Source: Gnetum montanum
Lineage: Eukaryota; Streptophyta; Gnetopsida; Gnetales; Gnetaceae
DNA length: 26,168 nt
Assembly (NCBI GenBank): GCA_015680685.1
Contig: MNCI01023302.1
Coordinates: forward strand, 1,167,908-1,194,075
Direction: 5' to 3'
Of the stretch, positions 9,791 to 20,249 are shown piece by piece. The position numbers and the translations under genes were made by a program. Under the pieces are notes generated by a model. The model was not told where the DNA came from and searched no databases. It saw nothing but the letters and a program-made list of their open reading frames with translations. Position 1 is the first letter of the stretch; each line of letters opens with the position of its first letter.

Positions 9791-10983
9791 AATTTTTCCT
9801 TCAACTATTGGAATGCTTTTACACATTCCTTGGTCCAAACAAATGGAGCATTTTTCTTTGTTAGCTCAACCAATGGCTTTGCGATCTTAGAGAAAATCTC
9901 TATGAATTGCTAGTAGTAGCTAGTGTGTCTAAGGAATGACTAGACATCTTTTACAGTTTCTAGTTGATGGGTAATTCCTTGGATGACCCTTATTTTTTCA
10001 AGGTCGACCTCAATTCCTGCTTGTGAGATTTTGTACCCTAATACAATGCTTTCTTGAACCATGAGATAGCTCTTTTACCAATTGAGCTACAAGTTTGTTT
10101 CCATACATCTTTTTAGTACTTGCTCAAGATGGTCCAAGGCTTACTTGAATGTAGCATCATAATTAGAGAAGTCATCCATAATGACTTCCACTCCACCACC
10201 AATTTACTGGTAAAAGATGCTTAAGACTAGGTGTTGGAAAGTGGCAAGAGCATTGCACAGACCAAAAGACATCTTGCGATATGCAAAAGTTTCCCAAGAA
10301 CTCATGAATGTTTTTTTGGCCTAGTCCTCTAGTGCAATTTGGATTTGGTTATAGCCACTATAACTATCTAAAAAACTATAATAACAATGCCCATGAATGA
10401 TGTCCAACACCTGATCAACAAATGACAACGAAAAATGATCCTTGAATGTTGTCATATTCAATAGCCAAAAATTGATGCAGACCTCCCACTTGCGCCCTTT
10501 CTTTGGCAAAATCATGAGTGGATTAACCCGCTCACTATCCACAATGGGATAGATAAACACCACCTTGAGGAGTTTAATTTTTTCTTTGACAATCTGCTTC
10601 AATTTGGGGTTCAATCGCCTATGTGGCTATCTCTTTGGCTTCATGTCTAGGTCAGTGTAGATATGATGTTGTAATATCCTAGGATTAATCTTTGTGAGTT
10701 TAGGATACGACCAAGCAAAGGCTATTAACCATTTCTCAACCACATTCAACAACATCTATTTCTATTCTAGAGAAAGATTTATATTGATTATTACTAGATT
10801 TCCATTTTTCAAGAATGCATATTCCATGCCAATAGGTAGAGTTTTTAACTCAAGGGGTTCTTATTTAAAATTTTCAGGAATTTCCAACTCTTCCCAATAG
10901 GTATCATCATTTGTGTTATCATAGACTTGGTGATGAAGTTGCTCTAGTTCATCCATGCTTGCGACATAAGCACATGTTAGCCT
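9791..10983 (-). pseudogene. Reverse transcriptase remnant of outer pol, with upstream linker
   Basis: RT copies element RNA into DNA. The linker (MDELEQLHHQVYDNTNDDTY, WEELEIPENFK, LPIGMEYAFLKNGNLV) leads into the RT domain from about 10620. That domain holds NPKLKQIVKEKIKLLKVVFI, PIVDSERVNPLMILPKKGRK, the FLDSYSGYNQIQIALED block, TFAYRKMSFGLCNALATFQ, VIMDDFSNYDATF, a LNW.KSYLMVQESIVLGYKI block, then SFLRHTSYY and FIEIFSKIAKPLVELTKKNA. The catalytic DD is kept (10171-10176), with IMDD in place of the usual YMDD or FMDD. The same frame holds from about 10983 through RNase H to integrase and is broken only by stops. The blocks match Athila/Tat-type RT better than chromoviral RT. Confidence 0.92.
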
Positions 10984-11640
10984 CTTAATATGTTCCATGC
11001 ACATTGTGCTATGTTTAGGATCAACGGTCAACCACTGAGTGCCCTCTTATTTGTGGCTACTGTGTATAGATACCTTTGAATATCTGCTTCAAGTGGACAT
11101 TGCCTACATGTGGAAATAGATGTTCATTTCACGGACCAGAGTTTCTGCGTGTAATTGCACCCTGTATCATTGTACACTATGCATTGAACTTGCTTCTTCT
11201 TGATCTTTCTGAATGCATTTTCCTTAGATATCTCAAGGAAAATATCTTTGATGTCCATTCTTGCATTAACAGTGCTTAGCAATGCCCTTCCCATCATGAC
11301 TAGGAAGTCTCCTTTATAGTTCTCAGCCTTGATTAATAGGAAATCAGTAGGATAAGATCACCCACAGATAGTGGTCACAATGTCTTTTACTAGCCCCAAT
11401 GGAACAATAATGGACTGGTTTGCCAATTCCAATCAGATATTACTCTTCTTGAGGGATGGTAGGTTCTAGGCAATATACATCTCATAAGAAATCAAGTTCA
11501 TATCAAAACTTGAATTCAGAAGAGCTTCATATGGTTCATTCCCAGTAACCTACAAATAGATAAGAAGACTCCTAGGATTAGCTAATTTCTTGTAAAGGTT
11601 ACCAACTGGGATCCAATTAGATATGGCATGAGTGAGCATT
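10984..11640 (-). pseudogene. Aspartic protease remnant of outer element
   Basis: The protease cuts the Gag-Pol polyprotein. The ordered blocks are GNEPYEALLNSSFDMNLISY (active-site loop), ELANQSIIVPLGLVKDIV, SYPTDFLLIKAENYKGDFLV and GRALLSTVNARMDIKDIFLE (C-terminal GR.LL..A.A.ID block). The active-site loop should read D-S/T-G. Here the Asp is Asn (codon 11514-11516) and the Gly is Ser, so it is inactive. The blocks fall in more than one frame, so this part has taken several indels, unlike the downstream pol. Gag lies upstream and RT downstream. Confidence 0.82.
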
Positions 11641-14146
11641 ACAATATGGATTCTAGGTGGTATTTGATTTGAAGGGAACTCGAAGGGATTAGATGTAGAG
11701 AGAGATGGAGAAGCAGGGTCCCTAACTGTAGATGTATGTGAGGGCTTAGGTGGACTGTTGGGTCAGAAAAAAGGTATTTTGCATGATATAGTGTCTGAAC
11801 CACTCGATTGATAAACCAGTTGTAGATTGATGGCCCTGGTAGCATTGCATTGCTACATATGGGTTGGAAGTTCACCTTGCATAGATGGAGCAGGCGGTAG
11901 CTGTGTTGAGGATAGAGGAATAGATGCAAGGATAGGAGGAGGATAAGGATAGAAAGTGGTATCCCTCATTAAATGTGGAGAATGAGTTTGATAGTATTCA
12001 AGAGGGTAGTAATGATGTTGGAAAGTAGAAACATAACTAGAAGAGTCACATGAAGACAAGGGTTGCTAAACATAATACCCATATGGGTTTGGTTGTCTAT
12101 AAGGGTATTGTTGCCTTGGCGGTGGTAACGCCCATGACTGTGGTTGCTGCCACTATTGGTACTGCTTGTATGGTTGTGGTGGAGTTCCACTTAGATAATA
12201 TTGTTGTTGTTGATGGAATTGACTTGAGGATAAGACAACCTTCTAGGTGCTTGCCTTTTTGCTAGTCATGGATTCAAAGCATACATCCTAGACTTTTGTA
12301 AGTGTGACACGATGGGGCAACATCCTTTAGGATGTTCATATTAGTAGATGTCACATCCACCATCATCATCTGATTCAATTTTTGCAACTTTCTCTACTGC
12401 AGCAACCTTGCCTTCATCCCTTTGATTGGCACATTCAGCTTCTTTTCACCTCTTGTGATCATAATCACTACCTTATTCTTTGGACTCTTCAGCAATTTTT
12501 AGGATAGCTTAAAATTTGCTATCCATAGAGTCTTATAACTGATCTATCTTAGTCAAAATTTCAAATGTAAATTTTTGAATTAGCAAGGTTTTCTGGTTCA
12601 CCACCTCATCAAGTGATGATTCCTCTTCACTATTACAAAATCAAAATTCTTGCTTGCGAATGGAAGGATCGTAGTTGCATTCTTCTGCACTTTCACATTT
12701 CCTCAACTCTACTTCTTCTTTTGCTACTTGCTTAATTAGTTGTTAGATTTGATGGGCTCTTACTTCTGACAATCGACCTTGGACATAGACTCTAATAGTT
12801 CTCCTCATTTCTAATCAGAGCCCATCTATGATATGACAAAGTTTCTCCTATTGAGAATAACCATGGCTAGGAAATTTGTGCAATAAATAATAATATCAAC
12901 CCATGGTGGCATCCAAGGGTTCATGTGTTCCATGTTTCCATCTTTGGATCTGCCTCCTCAAGTTGGACACTCAAGAGTACATCTGATATTTGTCATTGAA
13001 TAGTTTGAGCATTGTACTCCACCATATGATGGATTCTGGTTTTAAGGACCGGTACCAACTTTTTACTTCTTTAACGAGTGTCCTAGAAAACAACTTAGGT
13101 TTTTTCCAATCATTTTCTATATTTTTCAAGGAATAGGCATCGTGGAAAGCTTCAAGATGGTTCTACAGATCTGAGATATATCTCCCTTCAAATCTAGGGA
13201 TATTGTTCATGTTTAGCCTTTTGATTCGACTATTCTTTACGTGCCTTGTGAGAATTCTCGTTGCCTCTGCAATGTTTAGCATGCTTTGAGTAGTGAGCAC
13301 AGGCTCATCAAGGCCATGATTTTGGTGCCTATGATGCCCTCTGCTACCCCTTAATTCATGATGATGAGCGTCTTTTGAATACCCAAGTCCTAAGTCTTAA
13401 CTTGCCTAACAGTCCCACCATCATCTTGGTCCCATCAATCACCTTCATCATGGTCGCACCCCTTATGGTTACGTTTAGAGCTAGAAGAGGAAGATGATGA
13501 TGAAGATGAAGAGGAAGGAGGACTAGCACCATCACGATACTTGCCACCTCCTCTTTGGTGGTTGCGGCCATACTCTTGCTACTTGCTTGCATCCCTGCCA
13601 TGACTCTCCTCCTTGGATTCCCCTTTGTCATTGGATCCGTTCTTGCCAAAACCTAGATTATGGATCGTGGACTACAGGCTTTGGTTTTGACCTCCTTCAT
13701 TAAAGTCAAAGAGTGGAGTTTCTCTGAATGGAAAACCCCTAGAGAAGGGCATCATCTTTTTGATACGTCAAGAATGGGGAATCATTGGACCACTTTCTCT
13801 TCGTAGATTTATAACGTTGCTCTAGTTGTTGATCCCTTAGATGTTGTACATTTGTGGGATGATAATCCTTGACGTCACTATCCTACATAACATATTCAGC
13901 ATAAAGCTCCTAGATGCCCACCTGCACAAGAGTTTGTTGAAGCACCATAGCAATGGATTGATTGGGCGACAACACAATGTTGCCCTCCATGTCTCACCAC
14001 CGTAGTAGTTCATCTTGGTGTAAGACGAAGATGAAATTGGGTACATACTCATCAGGATGAGCATATACCACTCTATATTGTTGGGGCACCTACTAATGTA
14101 CTTTTTCAGACTCGGGTAGAGAATCACTCCTATGAGAAGAAGACAT
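11641..14146 (-). pseudogene. Gag remnant of outer element
   Basis: Gag builds the virus-like particle. The start is the ATG at 14146 (MSSSHRSDSLPESEKV), about 135 bases after the primer site. The N-terminal part (YRVVYAHPDEYVPNFIFVLH, DELLRW) is followed by a low-complexity linker with a run of about 13 Ser near 13485-13520 (second frame). The Gag core then reads LNMNNIPRFEGRYISD, NHLEAFHDAYSLKNIENDW, KLFSRTLVKEVKSWYRSL and HKFPSHGYSQ (13210 to about 12800). A CCHC-like knuckle sits at 12355-12314. After a frameshift near 12200-12300 comes a Pro/Gln/Tyr-rich tail (PPQPYKQYQ, PRQQYPYRQPNPYGYY). The start, core and knuckle share one frame. Many CAA/CAG and TGG codons have become stops. Confidence 0.85.
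12314..12355 (-). other. Decayed CCHC-like zinc knuckle in outer Gag
   Basis: On the minus strand it reads CDIY, stop, YEHPKGCCP. Against the C..C...(G)H....C pattern of nucleocapsid knuckles, the second Cys is Tyr (a single G-to-A change) and one codon is a stop. The spacing is slightly short, so the assignment is moderate. Confidence 0.5.
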
Positions 14147-14281
14147 CTTCTGTTAGAAATGCAGTGTGCTTCTTAAAATTGTTGTAGTTATTTTATTGTA
14201 TGATATGACTTTAGGATTCGTTCTAATGATCTTGAATAATTTTTCACTAAGTCCTAGATAGCACACGTAACAAACAAAAGG

Positions 14282-14299
14282 TCCCTGGCAATGGCACCA
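14282..14299 (-). other. Primer-binding site, tRNA-Asp type, of outer element
   Basis: The minus strand reads TGGTGCCATTGCCAGGGA, one base after the LTR end (TCATCA). The plant tRNA-Asp complement is TGGCGCCGTTGCCGGGGA. The three differences are all transitions, two of them at CpG sites. It fixes element orientation and the LTR 3' border. Confidence 0.88.
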
Positions 14300-14957
14300 A
14301 TGATGAGCAGCGAGGTACCCCTACATCCAACCATAGAAATCATAAGCATTCATGTGTGATTCGGTTGAATTCTGTAGACCTTAAGTTCCCATATACACTA
14401 GTTGTAAAACATAAATTCTAAATTGTAACGATCATTGTCTTCCCAACTACACTTGTGGAGCTTAGTTGCATGGTTAGGTGTAACTACGACACATGATTTT
14501 TATTACTTTATATTTTATTCATCTATGATTAACAACAAACTAAAACTCAATTTATGAATCACTTTAAGTAATTTAATTGCTAATTAATAACTAACTTCTC
14601 TAACATAACTATCTGGGCCCACTTTTTATGCACATCCTAAACACGTATAACATTGTTGGGTTACTAAAAGTTAAGTGTTGTTGGGATTACTAAGTGTTGC
14701 TAAAATTTCGCAAAACATTAAATACATGAATAAAATATTTAAGCTAGCCAAGGTGCTGCAAGGTTTAATTAGAAAGCTCATCTTTATTGCTACACACACT
14801 ATTGTGCTCAAGTACAATAGTGCTCGAATAATGATCTATACACTTAATGACTCTTGCTGCGGGCACCTTGGAAAATATTCTAACTCTAGCATTAAGAAAT
14901 TGTAAGAGCTCTACTATGCTATGACAAAAAATTATCTCAAATTGTGTGCCCAAGTGC

Positions 14958-14967
14958 TATATTTATA
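14958..14967 (-). promoter_or_regulatory. Probable TATA box of outer 5' LTR
   Basis: The minus strand reads TATAAATATA at the place matching 5893-5903 in the other LTR. The nested element at 15202 separates it from most of the upstream U3. Confidence 0.55.
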
Positions 14968-15196
14968 AGCTAGCACATACCCTGCAATATTCGATATCTG
15001 GCATTGCTTCTTGGGCCCTAATATTATGTATTTGATATCAAAGCCATGCCAAATATAGTTAATCATACCCCAACAATTGAATGAAAACTCATTCTTAAGT
15101 AGCAAGAGGAGGAACAAGTTCCTTATAAAATATTCGGAAGGTATGGCATTATTGACTAACATGCAAACTGGCTCAGATGGAACAGACAAACTCTAA

Positions 15197-15201
15197 CTGC
15201 C
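15197..15201. repeat. Target site duplication, left copy, of nested element
   Basis: CTGCC here against GTGCC at 24879-24883. The uninterrupted LTR has AAGTGTCCAAG at this place. One duplication copy is therefore expected to read GTGCC or GTGTC, and this copy has one substitution. Confidence 0.8.
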
Positions 15202-15261
15202 TGAAACACCACCAAATTTGAACTTCGACATCTCAAGCATAAAATTTACTAACTGTTAAGA

Positions 15262-16095
15262 CTATGCTCTCCACTGTCCCAAAGTGTAGTTAAGCATAGT
15301 CAACACAAAGGCCACTTTTGCAATTTTTTCTAAGTGTCAAGCCAGCCGTTGCAAAATTTTCTAAGTGTTGAAACTATGCTCTCCATTGTTTTAGAGTGTA
15401 GTCAACATGAAGGCCATTTTCAGCAAATTTTTCTAAGTGTTGGGACTACACTCTCCACTACCCTAGAGCATAGTCGACATGAAGGCCATTTTTCAGGAAA
15501 TTTTTCTAAGTGTTGAGACTACGCTCTTCATTGTCAGAGAGCGTATTTAGCCTCTTGTGGAGAGCATAGTCAACACAAACCCAATTTTTTGTAGTTTTCT
15601 AAGTGCTAAGACAATGCTCTCCACTGCCATGGCGCATAGTCAGCCTCCAGTGGAGAGTGTAGTCAACAAAAAAGGTAGCTGTTCACAAGTTTTGACAAGC
15701 CCCAGACTACGCTCACCCCTAGTTAAGAGTGTAGTCAGCCTCCCATGGGACCGTAGTATGTCAAAAAGCCTAGATTCTACTAGCATTGAGACTACGCTCT
15801 CCCCCAACCTAGAGCATTATTAGTAAGAAGTAACTTTTTTGCAAAATTTTTCTAAGTCCTAGGACTATGCTCTCCACTACCCTAGAGTGTAGTCAACCCT
15901 TAGTGGAGAGTGTAGTTAGCTAGAACAACCTTTAGCAACCTTCATAACACATCAACGACACACCAATGATCATCCCTGGTGAGTGTAGTCGGTAGAATTT
16001 TTCTCTCTCTTGCATTCCCTCTTGTCCAAAATTGTAACTACATTCAATCCCACCAACCTAGTGGAGAGTGTAATTGGGTGAGAGCATAGTTCCAA
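15262..16095 (+). repeat. Array of palindromic GACTACGCTCTCCAC / GTGGAGAGCGTAGTC motifs in nested 5' LTR U3
   Basis: At least ten arms of the motif occur at roughly 70-100-bp spacing (starts near 15267, 15369, 15445, 15516, 15610, 15704, 15790, 15863, 15901, 16060). Forward arms read GACTATGCTC, GACTACACTC or GACTACGCTC. Reverse arms read GAGTGTAGTC, GAGCATAGTC or GAGCGTAGTC. Good hairpins pair 15610-15626 with 15648-15664 and 15863-15879 with 15901-15917. Units are separated by similar spacers of the TTTTCTAAGTGTTGAG and AAAGGCCATTTT type, so the array arose by tandem duplication of a palindrome-bearing unit. Confidence 0.85.
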
Positions 16096-16148
16096 CTGTC
16101 TCCTTTGCCATGTGATAACCATGCTACATTTCATGCTAACCTAAAGCC

Positions 16149-16156
16149 TATAAATA
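16149..16156 (+). promoter_or_regulatory. TATA box of nested 5' LTR
   Basis: TATAAATA sits in CCTATAAATACCCTGC, just downstream of the palindromic array. The 3' LTR has the same motif at 24223-24230. It is the likely core promoter of the element's genomic RNA. Confidence 0.7.
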
Positions 16157-16821
16157 CCCTGCGCCTTCAACATTTTGGACATTGGCATTTTGGCAAATCA
16201 AGGATTAGCAAATTTTTGGGTTAGCATTTGACGAAGTTGTAGATGACTGTAGCCCCACCATAGCCCAGCAAAACACTATAGCCCACAGTGCACTGCAATG
16301 GCCAACCTGGCTAACGCAGACACCCTAGCAAGCACCAGTCTTCGTGGCCAAACACCTCCAAGACTATGACTATGCTTTCCACTATGCCTGTTATACCCTG
16401 TGTACCTTCTAACCCCTTTTGGTGTTAACTATGCTCAACCCCATTTGGGGTGGTATTTTGCTTCTCTCTCTTTTGCATTTTTAGCATTTCATTTGCATTT
16501 TTTGTTGTTTCATCACATAGTCGCACCTACAACTATGCTCAGGTGGTGATCCTCACATGTAGACACTCTCGTTTTTGCTAAAAAACTTGACTACGATCAA
16601 CACTATTAACACTATTTGAACACTTAGCATCATTTCGCATCAGCATCGCAGCTAAGCACGCTGCACCTCGATTACATCTTGTAAGTCCCTGTTCGATTGA
16701 CAAGACCATTCAAGGCATCCTGTCTTCACCTCTAGTAGGCCCTCATGCAAATTTGGGGTTAGGCTATGTGCCTATCAACCTCGGTGTTCTAGCTACCAAC
16801 ATTTTTGGTCGTTGCAATTTT

Positions 16822-16838
16822 TTGCGCTAGAAGGAGGG
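16822..16838 (+). other. Primer-binding site, tRNA-Asn type, of nested element
   Basis: TTGCGCTAGAAGGAGGG begins five bases after the LTR end. The complement of the plant tRNA-Asn(GUU) 3' end, from general knowledge of that tRNA, is TGGCGCTAGAAGGAGGG. The match is 16 of 17, with the mismatch at base 2. The outer element uses tRNA-Asp, so the two families prime differently. Confidence 0.78.
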
Positions 16839-17139
16839 CCAAACCACTTTTTTGGACTTCGTTGTGGTTATCTTGCGTGCTCTTTGCATTGTAGTTATCT
16901 ATCAACCTCTCGATGTAGATTAGACCCTATAATCAATCCCCCTAGGACCCCGCGTAGCAACCCAAATCACACTTCTCTCCACTATTTTCCTGAGTCTCCA
17001 TTCTCTTAGTGTGGAGAGTGTAGTTAGCTTTTAGCATAGAGAGCATAGTCCATGGAGAGTGTAGTCAACTCTTAGCATAGAGAGCATAGTTAGATCATAG
17101 CCAATGTAGTCAATTGTGTTAGTTGAAACAGAGTCAGTT
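16839..17139 (+). other. Leader of nested element with extra palindromic-motif copies
   Basis: No domain is recognised between the primer site and the coding-like sequence. At about 17008-17095 the GTGGAGAGTGTAGT and AGAGAGCATAGT motif arms of the LTR array occur four times close together, outside the LTR. The packaging signal would be expected in this leader but cannot be read from sequence. Confidence 0.6.
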
Positions 17140-19179
17140 TCAGTGTCATCCATAGTACTTCGTAACCAGCAACCCATAGCTCTCCCTTTCACAACTCGAT
17201 CTGTGACCATGAATCTAGATCAACCTTCAATGTTAGTGATAAATGCGCTTGACACCTTTACCATCCAATAAGAGGCTAGGAGTGAAAACCTTGGGAATCT
17301 CATGATGGCAAGACCGAGGTAATCCCTTAGGCTATGTGGCCAAGACCCAAAGTATGCCACACCCAACAACAAATAATACAACTTTATATGTGAAGATCCA
17401 AGCAAGGTTACTTGTGGATTGCATTGACATGGAGGTAAAATGGGACTTCGAACTAATTCACTGGGACAAACGAGAGTATATCCCTTCCTTGTTTGACATC
17501 ATCCTACTCATAGAGTTCCACCATTAGTTGTTGTCCTAACTCATTTGAGTAGGTGAGCGCAATGTTGGAACTGACTATGAGGAAGCCCTATAGAAGGAAG
17601 AAGATGAGTTCGAAGCTTGCTCTGAACACAAGAGTCCCTTGCACACCATCTTCCAACAACCACTCCCTAGTCTAAACCCCCTTTGGTTTAGTTCACCCAT
17701 CCTCCTCGAGATAGTTATAACATTGACATCACCTTTCTACTTTGTCAAGCTTAGGTTGATGCCTATAGTGGTAGCACGTCAAACGCAATACATGCAATAT
17801 GATGCAATAGCTCCATTTAACTTACACTTCATGGCATCATCTCAACCTACCCAACCATCTTTGCTAGTAGCAATCACGTCAGCTTAGCCTTACGTTCACG
17901 TAGGGCCTGTCTCCAGGCCCCAAACAACTTAGGCACCCTACATGTTACCTATTTCGTTGGTGCCCTTTGTGTCAATCCAACCCACATGTGTGTGGCTTGC
18001 CCTAGTCACCACACCTATAGCAAAGCCAATGCATCAACTACATTGTGTGGCTTTGTAATCGACAATCTGACCCTGGGCCGTACAACCAACATAGTAGATA
18101 GCATAGCCAACATAACTAGTTGGTGCATCTCAAAACTTGGATTAGGTGTTCCAACTAATCTAAAGTTTGGAGGAGGTGAGGAGACTCAAAGCCACTTCCT
18201 CCAAAATCATCAAGGTGGTGGACTTCTACCAAGACAACCCTATAAGTTCTATGGTCCCACCCCTAACTCTGCCAACTGGGATCTCGCTACCCCAATTCAC
18301 CAAGTACAATGGTGAAGGAGACTCCAACGTGCACTTGGTCATGTTCAGGTCTGAGTACCTACTGTTGCAAGCTTGGCCGCACATCATCACACACATATTT
18401 GTCATGTCGCTAATTAGCAAAGCACTAGATTGGTACTGAGCATTGCCCAGAGGTTCTATTTCCTCTCGAGAAGACCTCTTAAGCTAGTTCGTGAAGTGCT
18501 TCAAGTACAACTTGAAGCCAGAAGTATCCTTGGACTAGCTAATGCAAGTTAAGCAGGGCCACCTAGAGCCTATGCAAAAGTCCATCCAATGCTCGAGTGC
18601 CTCATTAAATGAAATACCAGAGCTGATAGCCAAGGCACACCTCTTGGCTATCTTCAAGGATGCAGTTAACGACTTCATCAAGTCAAAACTGTACTATTTA
18701 GGCCTGCAATCCCTAAGCCAGGCCTTTGCCCAAACTAAGAGAATAGAATATGCAACGCAAGCTAGTAAGGATTCGACCTATATGGCCTACAAAAACCAGC
18801 ATGTGAGAAAGAAAAATGCAGTATTGGCAACAGTAGACACATAGGCTAAAGTAACCAATCAGGGGCCAATGGCTAGGTAGCCCAAAGCCCCAGCTCACAA
18901 AGCCACCAACTTTGGTGCCTAGGCAACCAACCCACCCACATCTATAATGGCCATGACACAAGTAGGTCAAAGGCCCAACTTTGAGTGCAAGGATCGCTCA
19001 AAGTATACCCTGTTGCCATTGAAACCCTCAAAGCTGCTGGATCAACTATTGAAAGTCAGGCGCATCCAACATAAACAAATGTCTAATAATGCTCATAAAA
19101 GGTACGACAAGTACTACGAGCTGTTGAGGAATCCTGCCTCAACAACACCAAACAAGCCCCCAATTCCATGGCACTTTAG

Positions 19180-19275
19180 GCCAGACCAATTCTATCATTA
19201 CCACTAGTAGTCTGATCATAGCACAAACTTTTGTCAAGCTTTGCAAGATAATCTGAAAAGGATGATAGATAGGGG
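19180..19275 (+). other. Zinc-finger-like segment of nested Gag
   Basis: WHFRPDQFYHYH, stop, QSDHSTNFCQALQDNLKRMI lines up with the C.YH...GH.T..C..L..(E/D)I pattern common in Tat-type plant Gag. The first Cys is Tyr and the Gly before the second His is Asp or Ser, so metal binding would be lost. It is followed by the usual helix and DRGKLL. Confidence 0.65.
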
Positions 19276-19419
19276 CAAATTACTACTTGACACAACAAAC
19301 CTGATTAGGCCCCAAAACCAATCCATGAGGATGTACAATGACCCTCTAAACATGGATGGTACTGGCTACGTCATAAACACCATTAGCGTCGGTGGTAAGT
19401 CAAAATTGGTGGAGCAACC

Positions 19420-19600
19420 TTTTGTGGTCAGAGTGCCTTTCAGTAGTGCAAGGGTCCACTCAGCCTCCATGAGTTTGAGGCCCCTCTTCTTTGTTAGAGT
19501 GTCACCTTGGACACCCACAACACCCTTCATTGTCAGGGTCCCACAGCATGTCGCAACAACAACAATTTAGCCACTGTTTGTTGTTAGGGTATCACAATGT
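19420..19600 (+). repeat. Short coding repeats (P-F/L-x-V-R-V) in nested Gag
   Basis: PFVVRVP (19420), PLFFVRVS (19481), PFIVRVP (19523) and PLFVVRVS (19571) recur with spacings of about 61, 42 and 48 bases, between the zinc-finger segment and the protease. They probably reflect local tandem duplication inside the frame. No function is known to me. Confidence 0.6.
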
Positions 19601-20249
19601 GTTGACCCCTCACCTACTTGAAGCTTGGTAGTGGACAATGCATTGGCCCCTTCTCGTCCAAGGGCCAACCTCGTCGGTAACATGGGTAAACCCACTAGAT
19701 GGCAATGTAAGAGGTCCAATGAACACTTCATAGATGAAATGGCTAAGCAACAACGAGACCAAAGAGCACTTGGTTTGTTGAAGTTGATCCCTATCTCGGC
19801 AGTCCCCATGGTTGAGGCAACTGAACAGGCCATAACTAGTAAATCACAACCAAGCATTGAGGCTCCTATGTAGGCCAAGCCAACAAAGCCCAAGCTGCCT
19901 TCTTGCGAAATTCGTCTCTTAGGATGTATGGAAGAGATCAAAGCCAATAAAAATGCAACTGATGGCAAAGACTTTGTGGATGCATTAGCCCAAGTTAAGT
20001 AAGCACTCAAACAAAAGAACACAACGTTGAGCTTGTATGACCTGATTATGATCTCATCTGCCCACTGTGAAGCACTAGTGTAGATGTTGACCTCCATTTC
20101 TGTCACGGAGGACATCCCTATAGATGAAAACTTCATCCATGCAATGATGTTGCCTCTTATGCCACAGGAATCAACTTCCACATCCCTGGCATTTCATGAT
20201 AAAGCAATTAAGGTCAACCCTTGGAAGTGTGAGGTCATGACAACCTCAA

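Larger units (their letters stand above)
14301..15201 (-). repeat. 5' LTR of outer element, 3' part (split by nested element)
   Basis: On the plus strand it starts TGATGAGCAGCGAGGTACCC and parallels 5148-6110 of the 3' LTR block by block up to CTCTAA, where the nested element interrupts. It continues at 24884. A segment matching about 5542-5632 of the 3' LTR is missing near 14697. The outlying LTR at 25789 has that segment (GCACATGCTCGAAG), so the loss is a deletion in this copy. Confidence 0.88.
15202..16816 (+). repeat. 5' LTR of nested element
   Basis: It starts TGAAACACCACCAAATTTG and ends GGTCGTTGCA, and matches 23282-24878 along its length. The first 900 bases (U3) carry the palindromic GACTA(CG)CTC array. 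A TATA box is at 16149. The remaining 660 bases are R-U5 and include a CAACTATGCTC-type motif and a CA-rich stretch. The LTRs differ by many transitions and small indels. Confidence 0.92.

Noticed and set aside
10060-10100. tRNA-like D-arm on the minus strand (GTAGCTCAATTGGTAAAAGAGC)
   Set aside because: It lies in the RT reading frame and translates to the conserved LNW.K...V...IVLG block. No acceptor, anticodon or T-arm pairing follows.
15202-16816. The palindromic array as a separate tandem satellite rather than LTR
   Set aside because: The same array recurs at 23282-24878 with TG/CA ends, a primer site, a polypurine tract and a target duplication, which define LTRs.
19567-20181. 204-codon open frame on the minus strand
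   Set aside because: It is antisense to the recognisable Gag-protease frame on the plus strand and has no motif of its own.
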